NCBI GenBank assembly: GCA_964654815.1 | Contig: CAZZLH010000004.1 | Span: 1-63,881, forward strand | Direction: 5' to 3' | Length of the DNA: 63,881 nucleotides | DNA from: ZLKRG08 sp964654815 | GTDB taxonomy: Bacteria; Actinomycetota; Actinomycetes; Nanopelagicales; Nanopelagicaceae | Shown here: positions 15,940 to 25,227 of the stretch, one piece after another | How the letters are laid out: each line of letters opens with the position of its first letter | Numbering within the stretch: the stretch's first letter is position 1 | Translations under genes and position numbers: made by a program | The notes under the pieces: model-generated | The model's database searches: none | The model's input: only the letters and a program-made list of their open reading frames with translations | What the model was told of the DNA's origin: nothing

Positions 15940-16400
15940 GCTTTAACCATTTGAATGATAAAGGTCAGGCACATATGGTCGATGTCTCCGACCGCGAAAC
16001 GCGAATTCGAATTGCCAGCGCATCGGGCAAAGTAACTATGTCAAAGGAAGTCTTAGCGCTAATCGCCAAAGGCGATACACCTAAAGGGGATGTCTTAGCT
16101 ACGGCAAGAATTGCCGCAATTATGGGCGCAAAGAAGACTAGTGAATTGATACCACTCTGCCACCCAATTGCGATTCACAATGTAGAAGTTGATTTGACGA
16201 TTGAGTCTGATGGCGTTGCAATCAGCGCCACAGTAAAGACCGCAGACCGAACTGGGGTAGAGATGGAGGCGCTTACCGCAGTCTCAGTAGCTGGCTTGAC
16301 CTTGATAGATATGGTCAAAGCGTTAGATCCCAGAGCTGCAATAAGCAATGTCCAAGTGGACTCTAAGAGCGGCGGCAAAAACGGCGACTGGGTTAGATGA
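15936..16400 (+). CDS. moaC: Cyclic pyranopterin monophosphate synthase
   Basis: Second half of the GTP-to-cPMP conversion, working after MoaA. The 154-residue protein starts SFNHLNDKGQAHMVDVSDRE and has MGAKKTSELIPLCHPI (about residues 66-81) and the active-site block DRTGVEMEALTAVSVAGLTL. An upstream in-frame start adds six residues, but the ATG at 15936 forms an ATGA overlap with moeA and matches the family N-terminus. Confidence 0.94.
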   Translation: MSFNHLNDKGQAHMVDVSDRETRIRIASASGKVTMSKEVLALIAKGDTPKGDVLATARIAAIMGAKKTSELIPLCHPIAIHNVEVDLTIESDGVAISATVKTADRTGVEMEALTAVSVAGLTLIDMVKALDPRAAISNVQVDSKSGGKNGDWVR

Positions 16401-16894
16401 ATAGCAATTCTGCTAACGCCAAACGCGCGATGGTGATTACAGCGAGTAATCGCGCTGCGGCTGGCCTTTACCAAGATTTAAGTGGCGAAGCGCTAAGGCA
16501 GGGCTTAATTAATCTAACTTATCAAGTAACCGGACCAGTATTACTGCCCGATGATTTGTGGCAGATTTCTAATGCAATCAAAGGTGCAATTGATCAAGGT
16601 TTTGATTTAGTGGTCACAACTGGTGGGACTGGCATCTCTCCAACGGATATCACTCCCGAAGCGACCAAACCATATTTAATGAAGGAGATACCAGGATTTG
16701 CCGAGGCGATGCGCGCCTACTCTAGAGAGCGGGTACCCACTGCAGATCTATCCCGCGGATTAGCTGGGGTAAATGGCAGGACATTGATTATCAATCTTCC
16801 CGGATCGCAAGGTGCAATAAAAGATGGCTTGGTGATCATTGAAAGACTTGCGCCTCACATACATGAGCAGTTGGCTGGACATGATCACAGCTAA
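16397..16894 (+). CDS. mogA: Molybdopterin adenylyltransferase
   Basis: Activates molybdopterin with ATP before MoeA adds molybdate. The 165-residue protein has the MoCF fold with ITASNRAAAG at the N-terminus, VVTTGGTGISPTDITPEAT (about residues 73-91) and LIINLPGSQGAIKDGL. It could equally be labelled MoaB-type. ATGA overlap with moaC; moaE starts inside its last 14 bases. Confidence 0.92.
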   Translation: MNSNSANAKRAMVITASNRAAAGLYQDLSGEALRQGLINLTYQVTGPVLLPDDLWQISNAIKGAIDQGFDLVVTTGGTGISPTDITPEATKPYLMKEIPGFAEAMRAYSRERVPTADLSRGLAGVNGRTLIINLPGSQGAIKDGLVIIERLAPHIHEQLAGHDHS

Positions 16895-17294
16895 AGTCAC
16901 AGCAGATCGAATCTCAGCCGAATCACTTGTGGCGATTGTAAAAGCAGATGAAGCGGGCGCGATTGTTACCTTTAGCGGAGAGGTACGAGATCACGATAAG
17001 GGTAGAGCGGTTGCAGCTTTAAATTATGAGATCCACCCAAGCGCCCAAAATGTAATAGAACGTATCGCAAACGAAGTGGCCAAATCACACGAGATTGTTA
17101 ATGTGGCATTGGCGCATCGATATGGCGAGATCCCAATTGGTGAGAGCGCATTTGTAGTGGCAGTCTCTGCGGCACATCGTGGTCCAGCATTCGCCTGCTG
17201 CGAGGAGTTGGTGGAACGGGTAAAAGCCGAATTGCCGATTTGGAAGCATCAGACTTTTACAGATGGCAGTTATGAATGGGTAAATAGCGCATGA
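16881..17294 (+). CDS. moaE: Molybdopterin synthase catalytic subunit
   Basis: Transfers sulfur from thiocarboxylated MoaD to cPMP. About 137 residues from the ATG at 16881, with AIVTFSGEVRDHDKG, the substrate histidine in HRYGEIPIGE, AAHRGPAFACCEELVERVK and the catalytic lysine region PIWKHQTF. Longer starts exist up to 42 bases upstream inside mogA, but they add residues outside the family alignment. Its partner MoaD is encoded on the opposite strand at 18297. Confidence 0.92.
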   Translation: MITAKVTADRISAESLVAIVKADEAGAIVTFSGEVRDHDKGRAVAALNYEIHPSAQNVIERIANEVAKSHEIVNVALAHRYGEIPIGESAFVVAVSAAHRGPAFACCEELVERVKAELPIWKHQTFTDGSYEWVNSA

Positions 17295-18289
17295 GCCTGA
17301 TCGATAACTACGGCCGTGTCCATCGTGACCTTCGCGTCTCTTTGACTGATCGTTGCTCGCTACGTTGTAGCTATTGCATGCCCCATGATTTCAATAAGTG
17401 GCTACCTAGTGAGAGCCTGTTGACCGCGGATGAATTGGTAAAAATCATTGAAATATCAGTGGAGTTGGGCATAACCGAGGTTCGATTAACTGGGGGAGAG
17501 CCGCTACTTCGCCCCGACATCGTAGAGCTAGTTGCTCGAATCAATGCGCTAGATAACGCACCAGAGCTATCTATGACCACAAATGGCATCGCACTTGCAA
17601 AAGTAGCCAAGCCATTAGTGGAGGCAGGTTTGCGGCGGATAAACATTAGCTTGGATACATTGGATTGGGAGCGCTTTAAGCGATTGACTTTCCGTGATCG
17701 CTATGACGATGTAATCGAAGGAATCGCAGCTGCCAGAGCCGCTGGGTTAGCGCCAATCAAAATCAATACGGTGCTGATGCGTGATATCAATGGCGATGAA
17801 GCGCTGCCACTTTTGAAATGGGCGCTAAAAGAGAATTTGAACCTACGATTTATCGAGCAGATGCCGCTTGATGCCGGAGATGCCTGGACCAGAAAGAATC
17901 TGATAACGGCAGATGAGATTTTCAATCAGCTGAGTACGGAATTCGAATTAACCCCAGTTGCTGATCGTGGCGCCTCACCAGCTGAAGAATTTCTGGTAAA
18001 TGGTGGACCTGCGACATTGGGAATTATCGGAAGCGTTACAAGACCATTCTGCGCCGCATGTGATCGACTTCGATTAACCTCGGATGGCCAATTCCGCTCT
18101 TGTCTCTTCTCTAATACCGAGACGGATCTAAGGGCAATTCTGCGAAATGGAAGATTAGCGGAGTCAGAGAAACGGGCTGATTTGATCCAAGCAATCGGCA
18201 GAACGGTTAAAAGCAAACTGCCAGGACATGGCATAAATGATCCAACCTTTGTAAAACCTGTAAGACCGATGTCAGCTATTGGTGGCTAA
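17291..18289 (+). CDS. moaA: GTP 3',8-cyclase (radical SAM)
   Basis: First committed step of molybdopterin synthesis. The 332-residue protein has the radical-SAM cysteines Cys22, Cys26 and Cys29 in CSLRCSYC, LTGGEPLLRPDI near 77, the C-terminal second cluster FCAACDRLRLTSDGQFRSCL and the terminal Gly-Gly needed for activity. ATGA overlap with moaE. It ends 7 bases before the end of the converging moaD. Confidence 0.96.
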   Translation: MSLIDNYGRVHRDLRVSLTDRCSLRCSYCMPHDFNKWLPSESLLTADELVKIIEISVELGITEVRLTGGEPLLRPDIVELVARINALDNAPELSMTTNGIALAKVAKPLVEAGLRRINISLDTLDWERFKRLTFRDRYDDVIEGIAAARAAGLAPIKINTVLMRDINGDEALPLLKWALKENLNLRFIEQMPLDAGDAWTRKNLITADEIFNQLSTEFELTPVADRGASPAEEFLVNGGPATLGIIGSVTRPFCAACDRLRLTSDGQFRSCLFSNTETDLRAILRNGRLAESEKRADLIQAIGRTVKSKLPGHGINDPTFVKPVRPMSAIGG

Positions 18290-18296
18290 AATTTAA

Positions 18297-18533
18297 TTAA
18301 CCACCGGCAAATTGCGGCAGTACATCAACTTGATCGCCTTCAACTAAAAGCTGGTTCAGGTTCTCGCAAGATTCTCCATTTAATAGATAAGAGCAGGTCG
18401 GAAGGAGCTTGGCCAACTCGGGGCTGCTAGCTGCGAGTTGATCGATGAGCGCTCCCATGGAGCCGGCCGGGATTTTTAAGGATGGGGCGCCGGCAGCGGC
18501 TCGGGCGGCCGCGTAGAAATTGATCAGCGCCAT
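18297..18533 (-). CDS. moaD: Molybdopterin synthase sulfur-carrier subunit
   Basis: A 78-residue ubiquitin-like protein ending LPQFAGG; the terminal Gly-Gly is thiocarboxylated to carry sulfur for MoaE. The N-terminal NFYAAARAAAG and central LLNGE segments fit the family. It is transcribed against the rest of the Moco operon, from the region shared with the GntR regulator, so it could come under different control. Confidence 0.88.
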   Translation of the reverse strand: MALINFYAAARAAAGAPSLKIPAGSMGALIDQLAASSPELAKLLPTCSYLLNGESCENLNQLLVEGDQVDVLPQFAGG

Positions 18534-18540
18534 GAGAAAA

Positions 18541-18546
18541 AGGCTA
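18541..18546 (-). promoter_or_regulatory. -10 element of moaD
   Basis: Minus-strand TAGCCT, 7 bases, then ATG at 18533. No ribosome binding site is seen. It lies 18 bases from the palindrome at 18565-18581, so a bound regulator could affect it. Confidence 0.4.
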
Positions 18547-18564
18547 CCCCAACCCTTCCCTTTG

Positions 18565-18581
18565 ATATATCACTGATATAT
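18565..18581. promoter_or_regulatory. 17-base palindromic operator for the GntR/FCD regulator
   Basis: ATATATCACTGATATAT is a perfect odd palindrome: two 8-base arms around a central C. It lies 10 bases before the GTG of the GntR-family gene and overlaps its -10 element (18579-18584). GntR-family proteins typically bind short AT-rich palindromes at their own promoters, so autorepression of the C1 operon is the simplest reading. Confidence 0.7.
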
Positions 18582-18584
18582 GTT
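18579..18584 (+). promoter_or_regulatory. -10 element of the GntR-led C1 operon
   Basis: TATGTT, 6 bases, then the GTG at 18591, the same leaderless layout as other genes here. It shares three bases with the palindromic operator. Confidence 0.45.
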
Positions 18585-18590
18585 TGCCAG

Positions 18591-19244
18591 GTGAGCTTGA
18601 TCCAGCCGATAAAAGGCCAGTCACTTAGCGATGAGGCATATAGCCAAATTCGTTCTTTGATCATTAGCTGCGAACTGCGCCCCGGATCAGTAATCAGTGA
18701 GAGCGATCTAATGCAACGCCTTGATATGGGTCGCACACCAATTCGAGAGGCGCTAAGAAACCTAGCCAACGAAAAATTAATTGAGGTCTATCCACGGCGT
18801 GGCATGTTTGTGGCAGGGGTGGATATCAAAGACCTTGCGGCAATTTCTGAGGTGCGTGGATATTTAGAGATTTACGCCGCTGGGCTTGCTGCAGAGCGCG
18901 GCACCATTGCAGATAAGAACGCGCTTAGCAAATTGATTAAAGAGATTGACGCCATCAAAGGCGAACCCAAGATGGAGAAGTTGATCAATCTAGATCAGCG
19001 GATCCATCACCAGATCTACGCCGCGACTCATAATGACTTCTTGGTCTCAACGCTGGATCAGTATTACGCACATGCACTTCGCATCTGGTTCATGGCCTTG
19101 GATCGCATCTCTGATTTGGAAGATGCCATCATCGAACATCGCGCCATGTTGCAGTCGATAGTTGACGGCGATAAGCAGGCAGCTGAGAAGGCGATGCGCG
19201 AACATATCGAAGGTTTCGAAACTACTATCCGAAAGTCCCTATAG
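18591..19244 (+). CDS. GntR-family (FCD subfamily) transcriptional regulator
   Basis: A 217-residue cytoplasmic DNA-binding protein. The winged helix covers residues about 10-75 (SDEAYSQIRSLIISCELRPG, then DMGRTPIREALRNLANEKLIEVYPRRGMFV), followed by an all-helical FCD effector domain with metal-binding-type histidines (RIHHQIYAATHND, EHRAMLQSI, AMREHIEGF). FCD regulators usually sense small organic acids or amino-acid-derived ligands. Nine bases separate it from the dimethylglycine dehydrogenase-like gene, so it heads and probably controls the eight-gene operon to 30109. Confidence 0.92.
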   Translation: MSLIQPIKGQSLSDEAYSQIRSLIISCELRPGSVISESDLMQRLDMGRTPIREALRNLANEKLIEVYPRRGMFVAGVDIKDLAAISEVRGYLEIYAAGLAAERGTIADKNALSKLIKEIDAIKGEPKMEKLINLDQRIHHQIYAATHNDFLVSTLDQYYAHALRIWFMALDRISDLEDAIIEHRAMLQSIVDGDKQAAEKAMREHIEGFETTIRKSL

Positions 19245-19253
19245 GAGAAAACC

Positions 19254-21773
19254 ATGGCACAACTACCCGCAAAAGCTAAGTGCGTTGTAATCGGCGCTGG
19301 CATTGTCGGCAATTCCATCCTGTATCACCTAGCGCGATTAGGTTGGAAGGATCTGGTCCAGATAGATAAAGGCCCACTACCAAATCCAGGTGGTTCGACC
19401 GGACATGCATCCAACTTCATCTTCCCGGTCGATCACAATAAAGAGATGGCGCATATCACCGCAGATTCCATGCGCCAATACAAAGAGCTAAATTGTTTTA
19501 CCGAGAGTGGTGGCATAGAGGTAGCGCGTACCCCTGAGCGATTAATCGAATTAACTCGTCGTATCACCAGTGCCAAGTCATGGGGCATTGATGGTGGTCG
19601 ACTTGTCACACCAGCTGAGGTCAAAGAGTTGGTGCCATATATAGATGAGTCAGTGATCCTTGGCGGTTATTACCAGCCAACAGTTGGCGTAGTGGACTCA
19701 CTTCGCGCCGGTACTTTGATGCGTGAAAAGGCCATTGAAATGGGCGCGGCACAGAGCTTTGCCAATATCGAAGTTACTGGCATGGATGTCGAAAATGGTC
19801 GCATTAAGCGCGTCAAAACCGAACAAGGCGATATTGAATGTGAATATGTCGTAATCGCAACCGGCTGCTGGTCAGCACGACTTGCCAAGATGGCCGGAGC
19901 AGAGATTCCATTAACTCCAGCGGTGCATCAGATGAAAGATATCGGACCGGTGCCATTCTTCAAGGAGACCAAAGGTGATATCGAATGGCCGATCATCCGT
20001 GACATGGATACCAATATGTATGAGCGCCAACACGGAACTGGTCTAGAGGTAGGTTCGTATGCACACCGACCAATCCTTTACGAAGCAGAAGATATTCCAT
20101 CAAATGCAGCAGCAGCGCTATCTCCGACCGAATTCCCATTTACTCAGAAGGATTTCGATATCCAAGATGAGCATTCATATGAATTGATGCCATCAATCGT
20201 CGGCGATGAGAATGTGCGCGAGAAATATGCCTGCAACGGAATTCTCTCACTTACTCCAGATGGTATGCCGATTGTTGGCGAGACCCCAGAAGTTAAAGGT
20301 CTCTGGTCTGCCGCAGCGATTTGGGTTAAGGAAGGTCCAGGCACCGGTAAAGCGGTGGCGGAATGGATGGTACTTGGCCACTCCGAGATTGATATGCACG
20401 CCTCTAACATCGCACGTTTCCATGAGCACCAGAAATCACGGGAGCATGTGAAGGCGCGTTGCAATGAAGGATTTAACAAAACCTACGGCATCGTGCATCC
20501 AAACGAACAATGGTCATCGAATCGAAATGTTCGACTCTCGCCAATGTACGAACGTGAGAAGGCGCTTGGCGCGGTCTTCTATGAGACTGCAGGTTGGGAG
20601 CGTCCATTCTGGTATGAATCAAATAAGGATTTAGTCGCGAAATTTGGCGACGCCGTTATGCCACGTGAAGGTGAGTGGGAATCACGTTGGTGGTCACCAA
20701 TCATCAATGCCGAGCATTTACAGATGCGCGAAACTGCGGGAATTGTCGATCTATCCGCCTTCGCCATCTTTGACATCATCGGCCCATCTGCTCTTGCGGT
20801 AGTTCAAAAAGCTGCGCTACGTCAGATGGATGTGGCAATCGGTCGCGTGGTTTATACGCCGATTCTTGGACCTAATGGTGGTTTCAAATCAGATCTCACC
20901 ATCATGCGCCTGGGCCAGAACCATTTCCGCGTCGTAACAGGTGGTGCACATGGCATGTCAGATAAGAAGTGGTTTGCTGATCTGCTTCCTGAGGATGGCA
21001 CAGCACAAATCAATGATCTAACAAGTAGTTACACCACTATCGGTCTATGGGGACCAAATGCGCGCAAGATTCTGCAAGCAATCACCAAGGCCGATGTCTC
21101 CAATGAAGGATTTAAATTCAGTACCTGCAGAGTGATTGAGGTTGGTTCACTTCGCGTGCTTGCCTCTCGTATCTCGTATGTTGGAGATCTTGGTTGGGAG
21201 CTTTACATTCAGATCGAACAGGGCGCGAAACTTTGGGATGCGATCTGGGAAGCCGGAAAGAGCCACGGTCTAATTCCAGTTGGAATAGGTGTCTATGGCA
21301 CCACCGGAAGACTTGAGAAGAATTACCGTGCTTATGGTGCTGAGCTTGAGACGGAGTACAACGTCATCGAGGCAGGTATGCAGACTGCAAAGTTGAAGGA
21401 GCAAGATTTTGTTGGTCGCGAAGCGCACCTAAAGCATCGCGAGGAAAAACCAGCTGCGACGCTCTGCACCCTTTATGTTGATGACCATACCTCCAAGTCA
21501 GGTATCAAGCGCTACATGATGGGTAAAGAACCAATCCTCACCACCGATGGAAAAGTGATTGAAGATTCACATGGTCGTCGCTCTTATGTGACAAGTGCTG
21601 GATCCGCTCCATCACTTGGCAAGCACATCTTGATGACTTACCTGCCAACAGATTTGGCGGTAGTTGGCAATAAGTTCCTAGTCGAATATCTAGGTGAGCA
21701 ATACCCATGCCATGTCGCAGGTGTTGGACCAACTCCGATGTTCGATCCAAAGAATGAAAGGATCTTGAGTTAA
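19254..21773 (+). CDS. Dimethylglycine/sarcosine dehydrogenase-like flavoprotein with GcvT domain
   Basis: Oxidative demethylation of an N-methylated glycine, passing the methylene group to tetrahydrofolate. The 839-residue protein has an N-terminal FAD domain (GAGIVG at 14-19), His51 in GSTGHASN at the place where FAD is covalently held in dimethylglycine oxidase, a middle FAO domain, and GcvT N- and C-terminal folate domains from about residue 430 (FYETAGWERPFWYE; YVGDLGWELYIQ). Length and layout match Arthrobacter dimethylglycine oxidase (about 830 residues). ETF genes directly downstream suggest it works as a dehydrogenase, not an oxygen-using oxidase. AGGAG ribosome site; TAATG overlap with fixA. 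Confidence 0.88.
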   Translation: MAQLPAKAKCVVIGAGIVGNSILYHLARLGWKDLVQIDKGPLPNPGGSTGHASNFIFPVDHNKEMAHITADSMRQYKELNCFTESGGIEVARTPERLIELTRRITSAKSWGIDGGRLVTPAEVKELVPYIDESVILGGYYQPTVGVVDSLRAGTLMREKAIEMGAAQSFANIEVTGMDVENGRIKRVKTEQGDIECEYVVIATGCWSARLAKMAGAEIPLTPAVHQMKDIGPVPFFKETKGDIEWPIIRDMDTNMYERQHGTGLEVGSYAHRPILYEAEDIPSNAAAALSPTEFPFTQKDFDIQDEHSYELMPSIVGDENVREKYACNGILSLTPDGMPIVGETPEVKGLWSAAAIWVKEGPGTGKAVAEWMVLGHSEIDMHASNIARFHEHQKSREHVKARCNEGFNKTYGIVHPNEQWSSNRNVRLSPMYEREKALGAVFYETAGWERPFWYESNKDLVAKFGDAVMPREGEWESRWWSPIINAEHLQMRETAGIVDLSAFAIFDIIGPSALAVVQKAALRQMDVAIGRVVYTPILGPNGGFKSDLTIMRLGQNHFRVVTGGAHGMSDKKWFADLLPEDGTAQINDLTSSYTTIGLWGPNARKILQAITKADVSNEGFKFSTCRVIEVGSLRVLASRISYVGDLGWELYIQIEQGAKLWDAIWEAGKSHGLIPVGIGVYGTTGRLEKNYRAYGAELETEYNVIEAGMQTAKLKEQDFVGREAHLKHREEKPAATLCTLYVDDHTSKSGIKRYMMGKEPILTTDGKVIEDSHGRRSYVTSAGSAPSLGKHILMTYLPTDLAVVGNKFLVEYLGEQYPCHVAGVGPTPMFDPKNERILS

Positions 21774-22528
21774 TGGAAATTCTGGCTTGCATTAAGCGAG
21801 TTCCGATCACTGGTAGTCAGTTGATTCTGACCCCAGATAATCAGAATTTACTCACCGATAGCTTGGGTTATGGCATCTCACCTCACGAGGAGAATGCAGT
21901 TGAGGCGGGGGTCCAATTAACCGAACAGATGGGCGGTCAATTGACGCTTTTGACATTGGGTCCGACCGATGCCGAAGAGCAGCTACGCGCTTCGCTTGCA
22001 GTAGGCGCAAGTCGCGCGATCTTGCTTGAGACTGATGGTCAAGATTGGGATCCGCAGGCAACGGCAAAGGCCTTAGTTGATGCAATCAAAGCCGAACCAA
22101 ATAAGTTCGACATGATCATCTTCGGTGCAGAATCTGCAGATAGCGCGGGATATCAGATTCATATTCGCGTAGCTCATGCACTTGGTCTACCAATCATCAC
22201 CAACGTTAAAGCGATGAAGGTCGAGGGCGGCAAGGTACGTGGCGAACGTGTGGTTGGTACCCAACGTGAAGTCTATGAAGCGCCACTTCCAGTGATCATC
22301 ACTGTGCGCGATGGTTTGAATGTGCCACGTTATCCATCAGTTCCGGGACGTATGCAGGCGCGTAAAAAACCGGTTGATATCAAACCTGCAGGTGGCAGCG
22401 CGCCAAAGTTAGAGAAGTTAAAACTTTCGGTAGTGCCATCTAAATCAACTGGCGCGGAGATATTGGGCAATGGGGCAGATGCAGTGCCAGTTTTAGTTGA
22501 GAAGTTCAAGCAGATGGGAGTTATCTAA
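21773..22528 (+). CDS. fixA: Electron transfer flavoprotein beta subunit
   Basis: A 251-residue AMP-binding ETF subunit (ILACIKRVPITGSQ start; AVEAGVQLTEQMGGQLTLLTLG; GAESADSAGYQIHIRVAHALGLP). It forms the ETF heterodimer with the next gene and should collect electrons from the dimethylglycine dehydrogenase-like enzyme for the quinone pool. TAATG overlaps on both sides make this a translationally coupled trio. The ETF:quinone oxidoreductase is not in the window. Confidence 0.92.
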   Translation: MEILACIKRVPITGSQLILTPDNQNLLTDSLGYGISPHEENAVEAGVQLTEQMGGQLTLLTLGPTDAEEQLRASLAVGASRAILLETDGQDWDPQATAKALVDAIKAEPNKFDMIIFGAESADSAGYQIHIRVAHALGLPIITNVKAMKVEGGKVRGERVVGTQREVYEAPLPVIITVRDGLNVPRYPSVPGRMQARKKPVDIKPAGGSAPKLEKLKLSVVPSKSTGAEILGNGADAVPVLVEKFKQMGVI

Positions 22529-23484
22529 TGATTTTGGTATTGGTCGATCACGATCGCGGCACTCTAGATCCACTATCAACCAGAGCGCTGACTGCAGCGC
22601 GAAAAATTGATAGCGATATCCAGGCAGTGGTAGTTGGTGCAAGTGGCGCAGCAGTTGCTGCCGAGGTTGGAAAATTTGGCGCCAAGGTGCTTCATGTGGT
22701 TAATAACCCAGAGCTCACAGATTACGCACCAATGGCATCGGGTCGCGCATTGGTGCAATTAGTCGATGCGCTAAAACCAAATGCCGTAATTGCGGCAGGT
22801 TCACCACGTGGCAACGAACAGTTAGCTCACTTAGCTGCATTTAAGGATCTGCCAATGGCGGCAGAGTGCACAGAGATCGCGATTGGCGCGCCTCATAAAG
22901 TGGTACGCGCTCGCTGGGCGGGCAACTTATTAGAAGATGCCAATGTCCATGCCGATTTGCTTATCGCATCAATCATGGCGTTATCCGTTGAGCCGGAAGA
23001 GGTAGGTGGTAACGCAGAGGTTAAAGAGTTCACTGCAAATCTCTCCGCGGAGGATACGGTCGTTAAAGTCATCGATCGCGTTGGTGATTCAAATACAGGT
23101 GGCGTGACGCTGGCCGATGCCAAGATCATCGTCTCTGGTGGTCGTGGCGTGGGTGGCCCAGAGGGCTTCTCCGTAATTGAAGAGTTAGCCGGTGTCTTAG
23201 GTGGCGCAGTCGGATGTTCCCGCGTAGTAACGGCGGCAGGTTGGCGTCCCCACTCCGAGCAGGTAGGCCAGACCGGCACCAAAGTCGCACCGGATCTCTA
23301 CTTAGCTTGCGGCATTAGTGGGGCCATGCAACATATCGCAGGTATGAAGAACAGCAAAAATATTGTGGCGATCAATACCGATCCAGAGGCGACGATATTC
23401 CGATATGCAGATTACGGAATCATCGGAGACTTGCATCAAGTACTTCCAAAATTAACCGAAGCGATCAAAGCCGCTAAAGGTTAA
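22528..23484 (+). CDS. fixB: Electron transfer flavoprotein alpha subunit
   Basis: A 318-residue FAD-binding ETF subunit. The C-terminal FAD domain has SGGRGVGGPEGF, RVVTAAGWRPHSEQVGQTG, LYLACGISGAMQHIAGM and IVAINTDPEATIF in the standard order. It starts within the fixA stop. Forty-two bases separate it from fhs. Confidence 0.94.
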   Translation: MILVLVDHDRGTLDPLSTRALTAARKIDSDIQAVVVGASGAAVAAEVGKFGAKVLHVVNNPELTDYAPMASGRALVQLVDALKPNAVIAAGSPRGNEQLAHLAAFKDLPMAAECTEIAIGAPHKVVRARWAGNLLEDANVHADLLIASIMALSVEPEEVGGNAEVKEFTANLSAEDTVVKVIDRVGDSNTGGVTLADAKIIVSGGRGVGGPEGFSVIEELAGVLGGAVGCSRVVTAAGWRPHSEQVGQTGTKVAPDLYLACGISGAMQHIAGMKNSKNIVAINTDPEATIFRYADYGIIGDLHQVLPKLTEAIKAAKG

Positions 23485-23526
23485 TGCCAGAAATCGAGCG
23501 AACTTTAGAGATTAAGAGGTAGTTAC

Positions 23527-25191
23527 GTGTCAGATATCGAAATTGCCCAAGCGGCAAAGTTAAAGCCAATCCAAGAGATTGGCGCCTCGCTTGGAATTTC
23601 GGCGGAGCATCTAGAGCCGTATGGCCATTACAAGGCGAAGATGTCGCTTAAGTATTTGGATGCGCTACCTGAGAAGCCAAATAGCAAGCTGATTCTGGTT
23701 ACTGCAATCTCTCCAACCCCAGCAGGCGAGGGTAAGACCACAACCACGGTGGGACTTGGTGATGCGCTAAGGCATATCGGTAAGAATTCATTGATCTGTC
23801 TGCGCGAACCATCACTTGGCCCGGTCTTTGGTATGAAAGGTGGCGCAGCTGGTGGTGGTTATGCCCAAGTAGTGCCAATGGAGGATATCAATCTGCACTT
23901 CACCGGTGATTTCAATGCGATTGCGCTAGCAAACAATCTTTTGGCTGCCTTAGTTGATAATCATATTCATCATGGCAACTCGCTCAACATCGATGTTCGG
24001 CGCATTACTTGGAAGCGCGTGGTGGATATGAATGATCGGGCGCTGCGCGAGATCGTTAATTCACTCGGTGGAGTTGGTAATGGTTATCCTCGCCAAGATG
24101 GTTTTGACATCGTGGTGGCCTCTGAGATCATGGCAATTTTCTGTCTAGCCACCTCAATCGAGGATCTCAAAGAGCGAATCTCAAAGATCGTGGTTGGTTA
24201 CACCGTGGACAAGAAGCCGGTACTGGCCAAGGATCTCAATGCGCATGGCGCCATGACCGTCATATTGAAAGATGCCTTCCAACCAAATCTGGTTCAGACC
24301 TTAGAGAACACCCCAGCATTTATTCATGGTGGACCATTTGCCAACATCGCACATGGCTGCAATTCGGTAATCGCCACAAAATCAGCGCTAAAGATCGCAG
24401 ATTATGTGGTGACCGAGGCTGGATTTGGCGCTGATCTAGGCGCTGAGAAATTCATCGATATCAAGTGTCGTAAATCTGGCCTTCGCCCTGATGCCTGTGT
24501 AATTGTGGCCACGATTCGTGCGCTCAAATACCACGGTGGAATGGATCTCAAAGAGTTAACCAATGAGAATCTATCAGCACTCGAGAAAGGTTTTGTAAAT
24601 CTTGAGCGACACATCAACAATGTCTCGAAGGTCTACAACATCCCAGTAGTGGTTTCAATCAATAAATTCTCAAGCGATACCGATGCTGAGATCGAACTAC
24701 TTCGTAAGAAAGTAGAGGCGATGGGAGCCAAGATAACTTTGGCCAATCATTGGGCCGAAGGAGGCAAAGGCGCCACCGAATTAGCGCAGATCGTGGTCGA
24801 ACTTTGCGAAACCCCTAATAAGGTGACGATGGTCTATCCCGATGAGGCCACGCTCTGGGATAAGGCGGTAACCGTCGCTACCAAGATCTATGGCGCAGCA
24901 GAAGTTACGGCAGATGCCAAGGTGCGAAATAAATTAAAGGAGTTGCAGGATTCAGGTTACGGTCACTATCCAATCTGTATTGCAAAGACTCAGTACTCGT
25001 TCTCGACCGATGCCGCCCTACGTGGTGCGCCAAGTGGCCACTCACTAAATATTCGTGAGGTAAGGCTCTCTGCCGGCGCGGAGTTTGTGGTGCTAGTTTG
25101 CGGTGAGATCATGACGATGCCGGGCTTACCAAAGTTGCCATCAGCAGAGAAGATTGATTATGTGGATGGAAAGGTAGTGGGGCTCTTCTAA
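23527..25191 (+). CDS. fhs: Formate-tetrahydrofolate ligase
   Basis: Reversible formate + THF + ATP to 10-formyl-THF + ADP + Pi. The 554-residue protein has the ATP loop TPAGEGKTTTTVGL (residues 64-77), followed by LREPSLGPVFGMKGGAAGGGYAQVVPM and the folate region NFGAD-like TEAGFGADLGAEKFIDIKC. In this operon, with demethylation enzymes upstream and formate dehydrogenase downstream, it is most likely run backwards, releasing formate and making ATP; that direction is inference. GTG start. Confidence 0.96.
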   Translation: MSDIEIAQAAKLKPIQEIGASLGISAEHLEPYGHYKAKMSLKYLDALPEKPNSKLILVTAISPTPAGEGKTTTTVGLGDALRHIGKNSLICLREPSLGPVFGMKGGAAGGGYAQVVPMEDINLHFTGDFNAIALANNLLAALVDNHIHHGNSLNIDVRRITWKRVVDMNDRALREIVNSLGGVGNGYPRQDGFDIVVASEIMAIFCLATSIEDLKERISKIVVGYTVDKKPVLAKDLNAHGAMTVILKDAFQPNLVQTLENTPAFIHGGPFANIAHGCNSVIATKSALKIADYVVTEAGFGADLGAEKFIDIKCRKSGLRPDACVIVATIRALKYHGGMDLKELTNENLSALEKGFVNLERHINNVSKVYNIPVVVSINKFSSDTDAEIELLRKKVEAMGAKITLANHWAEGGKGATELAQIVVELCETPNKVTMVYPDEATLWDKAVTVATKIYGAAEVTADAKVRNKLKELQDSGYGHYPICIAKTQYSFSTDAALRGAPSGHSLNIREVRLSAGAEFVVLVCGEIMTMPGLPKLPSAEKIDYVDGKVVGLF

Positions 25192-25227
25192 GTAGAGAGC
25201 TACATAAAGGTAAAGAGAGCAGCAGAT

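Noticed and set aside
19254..21773. Sarcosine oxidase or dimethylglycine oxidase using oxygen
   Set aside because: The ETF genes directly coupled downstream favour a dehydrogenase; the domain order alone does not separate the options, so the name was kept general.
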